Source: Fasciola hepatica (Eukaryota; Platyhelminthes; Trematoda; Plagiorchiida; Fasciolidae). Taken from it: 64,000 bases of DNA. The stretch covers positions 22,648,501-22,712,500 of the forward strand of contig CANUEZ040000067.1 of the NCBI GenBank assembly GCA_948099385.1, written 5' to 3'. The position numbers were made by a program, and so were the translations under genes. Under the pieces are notes generated by a model that did no database searches, was not told where the DNA came from, and was given only the letters and a program-made list of their open reading frames with translations. Shown here one piece after another: positions 25,079 through 38,795 of the stretch. Every line of letters begins with the position of its first letter. Within the stretch, counting starts at the first letter, position 1.

Positions 25079-25715
25079 CTAGATACTGGAAATGAAGCTG
25101 TAGCGCAGTGGACCGATTGTGGACACAATCGGATCAATACAGCCTTCTTCTCTCAGAAAATTCTCATTGATTTGACTTGCTTGTAGAACAGATCTTCGGA
25201 CTGGTGCAGTAGGCTGTAGATGGGTTTCATCGACTGTTTTGTCTTCTTCGTTTGGAGCAGCACGATCATCATTCTCGGTCACGGTATCTGCTGTGAATTC
25301 GGGAGCTTCTCTGAAATGATGTTGACTGATGTGGCGCCGATGTAAGGTTGCGTCTTAAAGGTCCGTGATCTTGACCGTGGATTGAACAAGTTGCTTTGTA
25401 GTGATCGCACTAACTGGTCGAAGATCGTTGCCTCCAAAGCATGTTACACCACTGGAATCCAAGCATCTTAGCGACGACCTGTTTCTTCTAGATTTGAACA
25501 ACATGGCTGAAGTCTCCTTCGCCGTTGAATGCCCTGCGTTCCGATGTTGCCAGAGAGAAATGTTCAGACACGTCTCCAATTCCGGCATCGTATTTGGATT
25601 GGCTTAGGCGATTGCGCTTTTCAATTATTTACCAAAATGTCCACAGCGCCCTTAGAACATAATTTCCGGGGTGCCTTTCGAAGATGTCGACAGCCAATGT
25701 TATCCAACTCATATT

Positions 25716-26084
25716 TCAACTCAAATGCGCAGAACTGGAAACTATTTTCGGTGACCAGCACTTTTGGGATACCTTCCCGACTGAAGCTTTCCTTAAGGCC
25801 CGGATTACGAACAACGTGGTTGGCGTTGATGTCAAAAATACTTCAGGCCATTTCGAGTATGAGTGGATCAGTACGAGGGCATGGTATCTGTTCAGGAACG
25901 GACCGCAGAAATCGGCTTGTATACGTTGCCATGGTATGTAGCCGTTGGGCCACGGGTTCTGGTTGTTTGGTTTCGATTTCGCTTTATGTAGATACGCGCC
26001 AGAGTTCTTGGCTGTTGTACATATGTCCGCATCCAACTCAGGCCACCAGTACATCGGCCGAGCCAGAGACTTCATCTTCTCCAA
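25716..26084 (-). pseudogene. Gypsy B integrase
   Basis: Zinc-binding end SLARPMYWWPELDADI is followed by the core start IQADFCGPFLNRYHALVLIH and YSKWPEVF. The first catalytic Asp (ADFCGPF) is present. The second region, normally SDNGPQF, reads KIVSSSAHLS, so it is lost. Confidence 0.7.
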
Positions 26085-26229
26085 ACCAAAAGTGACCTTT
26101 AAGCATGTCTTCTAGTACCGTTTTGTCTAGGGGAGGAGGTATGACCAACCGATCACCACGACACAGTACTCCGTCAGGTTGAAATGCATAATTACTCTCG
26201 GTTCACGAAAAACTGTGAATACTTTCGTT

Positions 26230-26774
26230 TCAACTCCGGTGGCCAGTCTTTCTTGATAGCAGTGAATGCTGACGAGTATTACTATCTCTCGACACTGGAT
26301 TGGCAGTTGACATAAAATAACACTGTTCAGCTGCGGCGAATCGCGGAAATCTTGATAGAACATCAGCATGCGGAATTGTTTCACCAGGCCGATGTAGGAT
26401 GTTGTAATAATATGCAACCAGGGCAATACTCCACCGTTGCATCATGGCGGCTGTGGACTTGGAAACTGATTTATTCGGGTTGAATAGAAACTGTGGCATT
26501 TGGTGGTCCGTGACAATTGTGAACTGTAATCCAAACAGGTACTTGTGAAGAATACGACTGAAGCATCTTTCAGTGTCTGCAAGCATCTTCTCTCAGCAGC
26601 CTTCAGACGTCGAGAGATACAGATGACCGAGCATCCATCTCGTTCAATCCCCGCGCTCATTCCTACCTCAGATGCATCAGCGATTAGCACTGTGCGTTCG
26701 GATGGCGCGAATGGGGATAACCTTTGACGTTCATCTATGATAATAATGAGATCTCGCACAGCTCTCTCTCTCAT
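26230..26774 (-). pseudogene. Gypsy B RNase H
   Basis: Two overlapping frames. The first has VLIADASEVGMSAGIERDG and SRRLKAAERRC; the second has FTIVTDHQMPQFLFN and IALVAYYYNILHRPGE then IPHADVLSRFP. The order matches the gypsy RNase H and its linker to integrase. A frame change joins them near 26580. Confidence 0.75.
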
Positions 26775-26827
26775 TGGTCCGTCCCCTGCTACACACTGGA
26801 TGGATAAGCGAGGAATAACGACTTTGC

Positions 26828-27498
26828 CTATTTAGCAAACTTCGGCATGAACCTGGAATGTAACTGAAGATAACCAAGGATAGACCTCAAGTGTGCTTGA
26901 TCCTTTGGTGACTCTATTTCAGAAATGGGCATGAAACGATCCGGACCTGGCTGGTTTCTACTGAAATTCACCGTGAACCCGAGGAAGCTCCTTTCCCGGA
27001 CACCGAATTTGCATTTTGAGGGCTTGATCAGAACATTCTTGGCTACGAATCGCTCCAAGATCTGCTTTAAGGGATGCTCATGTTCACATTTCGACCCACC
27101 ACAGACGATTACAACATCCTGATATGTCACTATTCCAGTCAAGTCTTCAACAACTTGGTCGATTGCAGCCTGAAAAATGCCGGATGAAAGGCGCAGTCCA
27201 GAATGTAGAAAGTTGTACTGAAACATATCCCATAGATTTTTGATGATGGTAAGCGGTCTCGATTCTGGGAGCAGCGGAATCTGTCGGCATGCGTAAGCGA
27301 GATCAAAGTTCAAAAAAATGTACAGCGGAGCATGGGTTTCATAAAATCTCCCGGTTTCATATTAGTCACCGCACATATTCGTATTCGTGGATTCAAAGTG
27401 AGTCTGTAGTCCCCAAATATACGTGGCATTTTTCCATCGCTTTTCATTGCCACAACTATCGGAGTCACCCAAAAAGAGGGACTGACTGGAGTGATCAC
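26828..27498 (-). pseudogene. Gypsy B reverse transcriptase
   Basis: Starts with TPVSPSFWVTPIVVAMKSDG then PRIFGDYRLTLNPRI, continues in a second frame with NFDLAYACRQIPL, and ends with KCKFGVRERSFLGFTV and LRSILGYLQLHSRFM. The active-site string is TYQDVVIV instead of YxDD, so the second aspartate is missing. Confidence 0.8.
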
Positions 27499-27504
27499 AC
27501 CCTT

Positions 27505-27963
27505 CTACTCCATTTGCCTCAGTGCTTTCAGAACACCTTCTCTTTGACCGTTGGACAGCAATCTTCGTTCGACGAACACTGGATCACCATCGACTTCCAA
27601 CTTCACCGGCTCCACTGCCATCCTGCCACGATTGTTGGAGCATTGTATCACTAGCTGTTGGAGCATCATAGGATCAATGGGAGTGGCTGACGGTGCATGA
27701 AATGAAAGTGAGTGGCTCATGGCTCGTAATGCATTCAATCCCAGGAAAGACGGACTACCAACAAATGGCTCACAAATTCTGCGAGCCTCTAAAATGTTCA
27801 AGCTCTTTTGTTCCAGTAAGCACCGCTGTATCGTGATGCTGTTGATTTCGGCAATTAGTCGATCGCAAAGCATCGCCTTCAACCGATCTCTATAATTACA
27901 GCGGGCAGCTTGCTTAGTCAGTTTTTGAATGAATTCGCGACAAGACACACTTTGCCCTCGCAC
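27505..27963 (-). pseudogene. Gypsy B gag fused in frame to protease tail
   Basis: One open frame of 152 codons. The N-terminal half is gag-like (CREFIQKLTKQAARCNYRDR then IAEINSITIQRCLLEQK, NILEARRICEP). It then passes directly into FVGSPSFLGLNALRAMSHS, the last strand and helix of a gypsy protease, and ends with the protease-RT linker GDPVFVERRLLSNGQREGV. The zinc knuckle and the protease DTG site are missing between the two. No upstream ATG defines a start. Inactive as pol. Confidence 0.65.
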
Positions 27964-28011
27964 TTACGTTGCATAGTTATTCTTTTTTTACCAGCCAATG
28001 TGGCAGTTTGA

Positions 28012-28205
28012 GCACGGCGTTCACAGTCACTCATGTCAGAAACAATTCCTGACTATTTAGATACGCGGAGGCACTAGCAATTCACCATCGTTAACCCCAA
28101 CTGTGAAAATGACGAGAATGGATAATTGCGGTAGCCTCGCCTTGGTAACGTGTTTCTTTCTGCTGTCAGTAGTTGTGTGTGTGCACGTGTACCTTTGCCA
28201 CTGGA
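28012..28205 (+). repeat. Dispersed repeat, copy 1
   Basis: Aligns in the same orientation with 38796-38985; shared strings include gagcacggcg, cggaggcactagcaatt and gtagttgtgtgtgt. It abuts the 5' side of gypsy B, so it could be part of that element's LTR or leader. No second copy was seen at the other end of gypsy B. Confidence 0.7.
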
Positions 28206-28399
28206 CGACCAACGTATATTTCTTTCGGTGGTCCCACAAGCCAACTCTTCATTTTATCGCAAAAACGTTACTCTATCAGTTTAAATTTGCTACTGCCATT
28301 GTCTGTGCCTTGCCCATTGAGCATGAACGATTGTCAGACGATGAATCTGGTTCCGCTGATTGACCTCATGATAGATAGTTGTTGAGGCTGACAGTTATA

Positions 28400-28900
28400 T
28401 CCATCTTGCTCTGGTTTACATCAGTGACACTGCAAACTAGCACCAAATCTATCTTGATTCTTGGCTAGATTCGCCTTGGTACTGGGCTTTACTCAACGGG
28501 GTCAACGCGGAAGCTATGCCAACCTTGGGAAATGAAGGTGCTGTGTATTTCTTTTACCAAGAGAAGGGCCATTTTTTGGTGGCCGTTGAGTGGTTTATCA
28601 ACTTTGTCTACTTAAACTTCCTCAGAACATACCAAATGGCAGCATTTATCAAATAACTGTGAAATAAATCCTGACGACATGGAATTCCGATTCGGGTGTT
28701 TTTTGGTAATGCCGTTTACCCACTTGCGATTCCCACAGCTGCTACGTACAAGCCACAAACATATGCTTGTCAACGATACAGAGCGCCAATGACAGCTTTG
28801 CCCGCCCGAGAGCCAAACGCTTACTCTCACTCCTCACCGGTAGCCGAGCATCTTGGTCTCCTGCCAAGGCAATCTCCAACAATTTCCCTCTTTCTCTTTC
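28400..28900. other. No gene recognised
   Basis: Between the dispersed repeat and the jockey-like element; no motif seen. Confidence 0.4.
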
Positions 28901-30560
28901 ACTTTCATGAGTGGTCCCCTTGATGATCTCGTTTGTGAACCACGCGAGACAGTTGAGGTTCTTGCTTCCCGGCTTGCCTTTTAAACTCCTTATTGCCCTA
29001 TCATCTCAATTCTTCCTTTTCCCCTCTTCTCTCTGTTCCCCATTTTCCAATTTATTTGCACAAGGAAGATCCGACAAGCGTTGTGTTATCCGAACTTATG
29101 CAAATCATCCGAACCGGACGGTACACCACCCATCCTCCTTGGAACGTGAGCCTCGTAATTGGTCCCTCTCTTACGTCGTCTTTTCTGTTTCTCATTCCAA
29201 CTGCCTACTTTTCGATCGCCTGGGAAGGCGTCGTGGTTTTCTCCTGTTCTCAAGTTCTGTGATCTTTCCGGCCCGAATAACTATCCTCTTGTTTCTCTCC
29301 CACCTATTATTTCTAAGGTGCTCGAAACTGTCACCCCTGATCGACTGCATACGTTTCCAGTATGCAAAGGACTTCTGAGTAATCACCTCACCGTCCCACT
29401 GCGATTCTCCTGGCTCTGGTTTCCCATTCCTGGTCGGCGGCACTCGACAACCACGGAGAAACACACATAGTCTCTCCTGACATATCTAAGACCCTTGGCC
29501 CAGTTCGGCTTGAGGGTCTTCCGGCCAAACTATCCATATTCGTGTTCTCTTTTGCTCTCGTATCGTGAAAATTAAGTTCCTTTAGCAAGTGAATCCTCTT
29601 CGCCCAGGTTTATTGGGTTCGGTCTTAGCCATTTCCTGTGAAAGCTGGTGATCCCTCAGAGTCCATACTTGCGTCCACCCTCTTTATTCTCTTCAATAAT
29701 GATCTACGATGTACAACTTCCAAACAAATCCAATACTTTGTCGATGACGAAACCCTTCATCCTTCCTTTTCTCACTACACCGCCCAACATGAAAACACCG
29801 CCATCGATCGTGACCGCAGTGCAATCACTGTATCTTTGTACTCCGACCTCGAACAGATCTCCTCCTGAAGACCCCACATTTATGGTCTATTTATTGCTTT
29901 CGAAACCTTCCCTCTCTCGATTTCCCTGAAACATCATTTATTCATCTCTCATTTATTCTTTGATTCAACTGTGCTGCATACCACGGATTCTACCTCTCTT
30001 GCTGCGCTCAAGGGTGGATTTCTGTTACGCGCCGGAAGTGTTTCTACTCCAGCTCACATTATTCCGCAGTATATATATGATGCCCTACCCGCACTTGAAT
30101 ACTGCCGTCACGTGTGGGATGGAGCTTCGTATACCTCTCATCCTCGTCCTAATCGGATTTACCAAAAGATCATCCGGCTGATTGACAACTCTTCTTTAAC
30201 CTCCAATCTGCAGTAACTAGCCGATCGTCGGACTGTTGCTTCGTTGTCCTTGTTCTACCAGGAATACTCTGGTTTCTTTCTTCTGAGCTTGCATCGGCAG
30301 TCCCTGGTCCAAAATACCTGTTCCCGATCATCACATGCCCAGGCAACTAATCATTCCTATCAAGTTTCTGTCACTAGGTGTCGTACTTCGATATTTCAAT
30401 CTTCACGTTTTCTCGGGACCTATAAACCATGGAACGCTTTTCATATTTCTGTCATGCCACCCACTTTTATTCTCTTCCCCTTCAGAGGCAGGATCAATAA
30501 ACAGGACCTGCGTGAGTATTCCCCGACAAACCAATTCCATAGGGTCTTTTGATTATGGGT
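28900..30560 (+). mobile_element. Jockey-like LINE fragment: reverse transcriptase and C-terminus
   Basis: Pieces in order on +: CDLSGPNNYPLVSLPPIISK then VLETVTPDRLHTFPVCKGLL (RT start), ASTLFILFNNDLRC and YFVDDETLH (RT active site), LLRAGSVSTPAHIIPQYIYD and PALEYCRHVWDGASY, IYQKIIRLIDNSSLTSNLQ, RRTVASLSLFYQEYSG, then SRFLGTYKPWNAF near the end. The box is FVDD, so both aspartates remain, but there are stops and frame changes at several points and the region between 29470 and 29640 is poor. The strand is rich in C and T compared with its neighbours. Different clade from the RTE-like copies. Confidence 0.75.
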
Positions 30561-33500
30561 CTACACTTTATTCCGTAATTCATATTCCATGTAATGGATG
30601 AAGGATTCCGTATCACCATCAGTAATTATATCGTTATTAATTACATATATACATAGGACAATGCGAAATCACTACATGATTCGGGATGCAAACAACTGCA
30701 CCCATCCAAGCCAGGTGATAAAGCCTGGATTTAGAAGAAATAGAACCTAGAATTTCCAGGTGAAAAAGTGGTTTTATTGTTAGTTTGGTTGTTCGTCACA
30801 CCGTTTTCTCAATAATCCGGTTCAACAGTCATTTGTATTACTCTTATATTGAGCACTTTGCGGACACGGTGATCAAATCTGTGTTTCACGTTACCCGTGA
30901 AAACAAAGAAACGATCGGTAGCTGAAGTGGTTGGTGCGGATTTGAGAGGGCGTGAGAGACTGACGATCAAATGACAACCCCACTTGACAAACAACGTTCA
31001 GTTATTCAGTAATATATATTGAGTAAAATAACAACGTCGAACTTTGCTATAGAGGCTTACATCTAGAATTCCGACGGAATTGGTTTCTTATTGTGAATAC
31101 ATTTCAAGTGTACTAATGATCCGTGAACTCCTCGTATCGCTTTCTGGTTTTTCTGTGTGAGTTCGAATGACGGATGGCGAGAATTTCTCGATATCTGTAT
31201 TTGAAGGTCCCCTGTGAACTGGGATGACCGAGTGCTAGACACTCAATCTGACAAATGGATGTCGAATACAGAATGGTTTACACGCCACATATGCGTCGGT
31301 CAAAACAGCGGGTCTCGCACTCTTATATACCAGAAAGTGTCGCATAAATTTCGACCAGGAAGCGCTCAGTTGTCGTCTCCAGACCCACGCTGACACGTCC
31401 GTGCCATTTTCCTGTGAGGTTCTATAAACGTTCACGTATACATCAGCGAAGAATGAAGACGTTAGGCGTGTGGCTGTGAATGCGACAGATAGACGGATTT
31501 GTCGTGTCACTGTGAAACAAAAAGCACTCAACACAAGGTAAAGTAGATGCAAAATTACCGGAACCCTGATGGTTTTATAGTTCCATGTGAGAATTTTCAA
31601 ATCTATATAACAGCTTATCAACTCATTCTTGAAATGTTTTTAAATACCTGATGAATGCTAACCAAATCGACTTGATATACGTTGTTCATAATTCGTCCAT
31701 AGCCTAACAGTCGCAAGCATCGTCTCTGAACTCTTGAGAGTCAGCCCTCATGCAACATTTGTTTATTTATGTCAACTATGTAGTTCTCTTCACCCACGTT
31801 TCAGTCAATATATGGATTTGCGATATCCTTTAAAAGTATGTGTCGGGTGAGAAGTGCAACTGAATAAATGAGTGTTGGCACATCGACAACACGAGTGACT
31901 TTGACTATATTCAACACGAGTGCGCTTCACTCGATTTTGAAGTTAACCGAAATATTGGTATCGGGATTTGACGAGCGATACCGGGCAAATAAACATTTGG
32001 GTAGATAATATGTTTCATCAAGAAATGCAAATGTTCAAACCATTGAAAGCCGTGGAAGTACCTTGGAGCTGTTTCATCCTTTTTAGTAGTCGTCAGCAGT
32101 GCGCATCCACACTACTTCCGACACTGATGCAGGTTACTCGTCTGGACCACCGACCTAATCCTGCTCCATATACACCAACACCCCATACACCTGAAAGGGA
32201 CATATCACTCTCCGTTTAAGGCCAGTGTGGGCCATTTTTCGGTACTGGATATCGGTCAGGTCTGCGAATTTCCTTCTCTACAAGCCAATTTCCGCGTACA
32301 TGTTTCTGACATTACAACTCACTTTGCCGTAATAGCCTTATTCTGTCGACTAACAAGCTTTTAATTATTACGTCGAAAAATTCGACCTCTACAAAATGTG
32401 AATAATCGTCCGTCGCACCACTACTCAGCATTCGCGAGAACAAATTTACTCAGATCAGCCAGTTAGTTTGAATATGCCGAACTAGATGAGCAACTAACAA
32501 AATATGCCCGTGGATGTGGGGGACTGGACGTGTGTATCTCGTGGATCCCTTCCATAATTGGTATTATGTAGCATAATTAGTTAAGTTAAGCCAATATCAT
32601 AGTATAGATATCGAAATATTCATTTTGTAAATCCGAATCCCAGTACTACATAAAGTAGATCTCCATTGGTAAACACTAGTCGGGATCTCCCCCGTCGTTT
32701 CTTTCTGAGAGGCATTCCACGCATTCAGAGACGTGGTCTATAGGAAACGGGCATAATTGTAGTAATAGTTTTGGCGCAAAGTTTGTCTAAAAGAGATATA
32801 CATTTTACTCATTTCAACCAATCTGAAAGATAAATTTCAACAGAAGAACAATCATTATCTGGCATTCTCATATTCTGCTGTTGAAGCGGTTCTGTGAAAG
32901 CAGTGCAGCAATATCTACGCCCCAAGTGATTCGCACAAGAGTTCAGTAACGTCGAAGAAACTTTTCGTTTTATTTCCTTTTATGGAGATTTTTCGTTTGT
33001 TAAGTGGATAAGCATCATGTCGAGATGCACATTTGATAGTACAATGAGAATAGCAATAATGTGGATTGAATTAAACATGTTCGGTGCATTCAGCTTATCC
33101 AGCAATCAAATAATGTTTTGTTCTGTAGCAGTTAGTCTATTTTTCAGTATCTCGGGCTTCCTCCGAATTTCCCACTCACCATCCGATGGCTACAGCTATT
33201 CACAAAACCAACTCCACTTTTCGGTTGGTTCCAGGAAATCGTCGGATTCGTATGCTTTCCGATGAGTAGAGGTTCCGACTTTACACCAAATGTACTGAAG
33301 AGCATCTTGATCGCAACTTATATTTTGCTCTCTTTATTGGCGAAACACTTTTCCACTTACTTGACCAATGTTCCTGTCGTATGCTTTCAAACAATAAGCC
33401 TGATTCCCTAACATTGAACTTGTTGGGTGACTCGTTAACTGACCGTGTTTCTGGTATTCTCTACCACCAGGTGTCCATAATCTGCGTAGAAACTTCCGAG

Positions 33501-36500
33501 GATTCCCCGAGCAAAGTGCTACGCCATTGTACCGGACATCTTTGGAATTCGTATAACCGAAGGTTGCTGGTTGTGAAATGTTCACACCTAATTTCGTCAG
33601 CTATTTTTTGATTGTTTCTTGCAGCAGCTTCCCAGAATGCCTAGTTACCATCAGACCAACGGTTCAACTCATCGGTTTCTGGATCACTTTGTCAGGCGAA
33701 TAATATTGACATGTGAGCGTGATGCGGAATCTCTTCTGAACCCAATCATCCAAAGTCCCTAAGATCATTGCTGCCGACTTGGGTAGGACTTGGTGAACAT
33801 GATTAGAACTCACCAAATCCAGTAGCTTCGGGATTCGAACTGATCACATGATTGTGCATTTGTGCCGTAGAAGGACATTCTGCATAACCTCAAAGGCTGA
33901 TGGCACTGTTACGGACCGGCGGCAACCGAACTCTCAGACTCTGAGTGGAGAATCAAATATGGTCTCAGTTGGCCAGGTGTGGTAACGGGCAAGAAATGTG
34001 ATACCATATCCCCATGGAAAAGTGCATGACGTATTTTGTTTGGAAACATTTCGAAGTACATTTCCCCTGGAATTGTTTCTTGTTTGAGGGTAAATGCTCA
34101 ATGAAAATGTTTCTTGTTCAGGTCTGCACGGTTTATTGAATGGTAGGAATTTTTCCATGGGCTAATTTTCTTGCACCACATTCCTTACAGGGAGTTTATG
34201 ACATTCCAGAAGGTTTTAATCTGTGTGGACCTATTCTGCCTGTGAATATCCACATCTGCTCACAGCGAAAGATTGACGAACTTGGACTAAGGCCACTGAT
34301 TTTCATTGTTGTGAAATTGTTAATTTCTGGAGCATATGAAGATTCTTCTCAATTCCACCCATATCATACGAAGTGCGATCACATGTTTGACTGATAGTTG
34401 CCAAATCAGACCAGCAAAACTCAATTAGAAATTATTAATATTTCACTGATGAAGAACAATTGACAGACGCTTGTATTTTCAGAAGAGAAATACAATGGGG
34501 TTCGTACCTACGCAGGATATCTTCTGTAAAATCCCCCCCCCACACACAAAAGGTACGCCTGAGTATTAGTCAAATTGTTTTTTATTCTCTATTTTTCAAT
34601 CCATCCCACTCCTTTTTCTCGCATTCACATCCTGCTACCATAAGAATTCGTGCCCATGGAAAACTTGATCGAACGGACTTTCAAACTGAATTTGCTTATT
34701 CATAGCTGACAAAAAATGAAAGCACTATTCTTCTCCAAATTCCGTTGTCGTACATTGTTTTGTCCATATTGTGGGAAGTATACGACCATACATAGCATTC
34801 TGGCAGATCATTACACTTTCTTCCGCCTTTGCACACTCATTTTAATAACCAATAAATGCACTAAGAGACCTATGAAGTATGCCGCTAGGTTTATACTTGA
34901 ACTCGATATTTTGTGTTTGTAGAGTTGAATCATCACCACTCGGATTCAGAACATGTACTGAGCCGAAGAACGCTGAAACTCTGTCAATGAGCACCAACTC
35001 TACATGTATCAAACGCAATGACTGAGGAGAGATTTGTGCGATTTGGACAGTCCTTACCTCGTTAGTGAATAACCATCTCAAAGCACACAGTGTAAGTTGA
35101 CCTCGTCACCACGGATGCGTATGGTCTGAAATGCAACGAATAACACCTAACATAAATGAACACTCACACTCACAAAAACCACTAACCGCACACACACAAC
35201 CCGCTGACAATAAAATCAACCAACAAAAAAGTATTTCTAAAATTAAAACTTATACAGTAAGAACAAAACAAGGTAAATAGAATTTCTGTTATATTTCTGG
35301 TATTGTTTGGCCCACGAATGTAAGGAAAGTTCTGTATTTTATCTCTTCGCACACGACAGCTGTGTCCACTCAGATATAAATGGAGGCCGAATTACCTATT
35401 CTTTTACAAATATTTCCTGTTCTTCCTGAATATTCCTCTGTTCACCTTGCTTGTCCTTCGAAAAGATTTCAAAATTCTTCATCGATGATAGACGAACTTC
35501 AGTCGGTTAGCTTTCATACCATAATCCAAATGAGCAATGTGTTACATTGTGTGCACTTCATCTGACGAAATGCACTACATTTGCGAAACGAAACCGTATT
35601 TGACTCCACTCATCACTTACATATTGATCTATCCAAGTGTTAAACTCACGCATCTAGACAATCCACTTGTCTTTTCACACTCACCCACCTGAACGTCCAT
35701 AGAGGCCATGCTAATGTTTATGTGACACAAGTTCTCACAAACCAGATGAAAGACTTGACTGAATTTCTAAACAATATTGGCTGTGGGATTTTTGCCTTTC
35801 AAATTTTGTGAATGTCCTGCTAAGTGAACATTTTTGGAACCGAAGTATGGATGTATGCCAATGCGAATGTCTAACCAAATGAGGATAAATCACAAATAAC
35901 GAAATATGAGGTTATACACAGCCTTGAGCATATATATTTGGTATAAACATTCACATTGTCACAGATAGCTGAAATACCAGTTTTACGGATCTCCGTTGAC
36001 AGCTCCAACTTGATTATGATTAAAAATATGTCCTTAGTTTGAATTGGTGAATTTATTACACTCCAATCAAATTACAAACGTTTTAACAATGAAGATGTCA
36101 AGGGTATCCAAGCAGCACTGGAAGAAAAAACTAATGATAGTTTTTGTTCAATCTGCTTTGCCTGTTCTAAATGATCATAACTCAGTAGAATTTGATCACA
36201 TTCAATGCTCTCTTATCAGTTCACAATATTCCGCATTTCTCAAACATGTAACACTCATTTATACACACACTCACACATGCACACTGAATCCCCACTCAAT
36301 CTATTTAACGTGACCTGGGCTATACCCCTTTAGAATTGATTTGAAAAAAAACTATCAAGTAATTTTGCTGAACTATCACTATGATTAGCGTAACCATAAC
36401 ATAGCTTTGGAAAATCATGGGTTCAATTTGAGAACCGAAAGCAATTTTTCTTTTTCCCTACGGTAAATGATATCTCCTTAATCAACCGCCCACAAACCTC

Positions 36501-38795
36501 TCTGGCCGGCCGCTGTCCTTTGTGACCACCTATATTATCACGCTGTCTAGGTCCAAGAGTGGCCTAGATCATAGTCGAGCGATTTGTCTCCCTCACGGAC
36601 GGACGTTGATCCGGCGTACAAATGATGTGATCTGGACTAGAGAACCAAACTGTCCTCAACTTACCAATTAGATCGACGGCGTTTTACTTTAGACGCCTTT
36701 GGGTAAGCGGGAACATTTTGACCATCCTGTAGATGGAGTTGATACTGGTCTCCGAATAACATCAGCATTCGGCTCATCGACATAGAACAGAAATGAAAAA
36801 AATATGAATCACAATAATATGTGAAACATATCGGCACTCCGTTTCCTTGGATAATACTTGTTGAATTTTTTTAGTTCTCATCCTAAAAAGTAATTACTCA
36901 AGAAACGCATTTATTCATAACCAATGTGTACCGAATGAGTGCAGTAGAGTTGAGCCCATTTTTCACTAAAATATGGCTACCATGTTCCTCATAAACATAG
37001 ATCCTTTGAATCAACAGGAAAAAAACCTATCCGTTTAAACGTAACCTGTGGCACCTCACATTAGCATTTGAAAATCCGAGTACTACTTCACGTGAATGTG
37101 CTTATTTCCAACTATTAGTATTTTCTATTTCTCCGGATGGAAACTGCAGAAAACAGAGTACGCAGTAAGTCGAAAGCGGTGAAATATTCTGGGGAAAATT
37201 TCGAAGTCTCCGATCATCATTGGTAGTAGACAGTAATACACTGTCAGCTAGCTTGTTATCACATTTGAACTGTTGTGATCGTATGCGCTTCACTACTCCA
37301 GGTTTCAGGGTCTGATTGCCGGCTATCCCTAATAGTGCATTGGGTCATCTAGACTATGAGGTACTGAAGATCAAGCATTTCTTTAAAAAAAACTCCAACA
37401 AGATACCAATTCACTTGTAACTGACAACAATCCTGATTGTTCGAATTGCTAACATTCAAGTCAGCTACTGGAGTTGAAATCGGTATTGAACAAGCAATTC
37501 TTACGGTCTCCTACTTCAGCTGTCAAACGTTTTTCATATTTGAAGCAGTCTATCGGTCAGTACTTAAAGAGGCCAAATCCTGTGGGGTCCTTACGTTTTG
37601 TATACCCTTCCTGATAGCCACAGATACAATAAACGGACAAGAAGCACTACTTATCGCGTTCCTCAAAAAATAGGGCCCAATCGGCACTACTTCATGTCGT
37701 GGAGAGATTCATGGAGATAAACACTGCGCACGACAGGGTTCTCCCCTCGATCTACCCCAGAGTGATTGCGGTGGGAAATACTAGAAAGCTTGTGTTGACG
37801 GAGCATAGAGTAACTGCAATTAGTATATGCACGATCATTTGCGCAAATGGTGTAACTTTTGACACATTTTGTGTTTCTTCCTAATTGGCATTAGAACGCC
37901 GAATGAGTACAAGAAAACACTTTCTGGTAAAAAAAAATTGAATAACTATGCAATGCAACTGTCGAGAAGCGATCAGGACGATCACGTGCGTACCCTCGTG
38001 ACAGGAACAAACTCCTTGCAGATTTCCGAGCAATCGACTACATGCTGATATCTATCCGTGGATAATCTTCGTTTCACGATAGCATTCACTTGTGAACAAC
38101 TTGTCAGTATGGAAAATATACGGTATAAGCAATGTGGTTAGATTTTCACTGATTTGCATACTGAGAAGTACAGAAGTAGTCCGGCACAGAATACGGTTTA
38201 AATGGACATGGACAAATCCCGAGATTTTTTTCACGAAATAATAAAGATCCTTATGATGCCTTCCGTCTCTTGCTATTTTTTCATTGGAAGTTCACCTTCG
38301 TGACTTTTCTTTATTTAAAAGATGATTCTGAGGCATTTTCAGATAAATCCTTTTTGTTTTGGTTAGCCGTTTCTTTATAAGACTGTAGATGTTTTTTCAT
38401 CATTCATTGCGGTTTGATAGATGAGGAGATTGTAGGTTGCGAGTATGTTCAACGAGGGTTCAAGCGTTCAAATGATGGATGTGTGTACTAGATAATCCAA
38501 AAGCTCCAGTTACATTTCACAAAAAATGTCATTTCTCGACTTTCAACATTAATTTGAAAATAAACTTTGAAAGTTGCGAGTGGTATACTTCAGGCTGAAA
38601 CGTTGCGATCCGTGGTAATAAAACTGAAGACCTACTGTTGTGAACTCAATCGATTCACCTCGTCATTATTGATGGCATTTATAAATAATGAGGCACTTTT
38701 GGAGAGCGGGAACTGAGACCAGCTTTTCGGTTTCAACTGTGTCTATTTCGGTGTTTTTCCATTATTCCGTATACAACCTAACTGTGTTATTCTGA
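30561..38795. other. Long stretch without a recognised gene
   Basis: No coding exon with splice sites and family motif that I trust. Things seen: a 128-codon frame at 31235-31621 (-) with a hydrophobic start but no recognisable family; a faint integrase-like string SYHQTNGSTHRFLDHF near 33640; a C8-CA run at 34531-34550. None is strong enough to name. Confidence 0.4.

Larger units (their letters stand above)
25079..27980 (-). mobile_element. Ty3/gypsy retrotransposon B, internally deleted
   Basis: Read from 27980 down: a gag end fused to the tail of protease (27963-27505), RT (27498-26828), RNase H (26774-26230), integrase (26084-25716), then the integrase C-terminal tail (25588-25079) ending in a polar segment with TAPVRRSVLQ. 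The family differs from gypsy A: its RT reads NFDLAYACRQIPLLPESR and LRLSSGIFQAAIDQVVEDL. The catalytic box YxDD is YQDV. Frames change between domains, so it is dead. No LTR pair was found. Confidence 0.8.

Noticed and set aside
31235..31621. 128-codon minus-strand frame with a hydrophobic start
   Set aside because: No recognisable domain. TATAAAA and TATATAAG strings within it suggest non-coding promoter or LTR DNA rather than a gene, but that is also unproven.
33620..33790. Integrase-like string SYHQTNGSTHRFLDHF
   Set aside because: Too short, and no neighbouring integrase or RT text.
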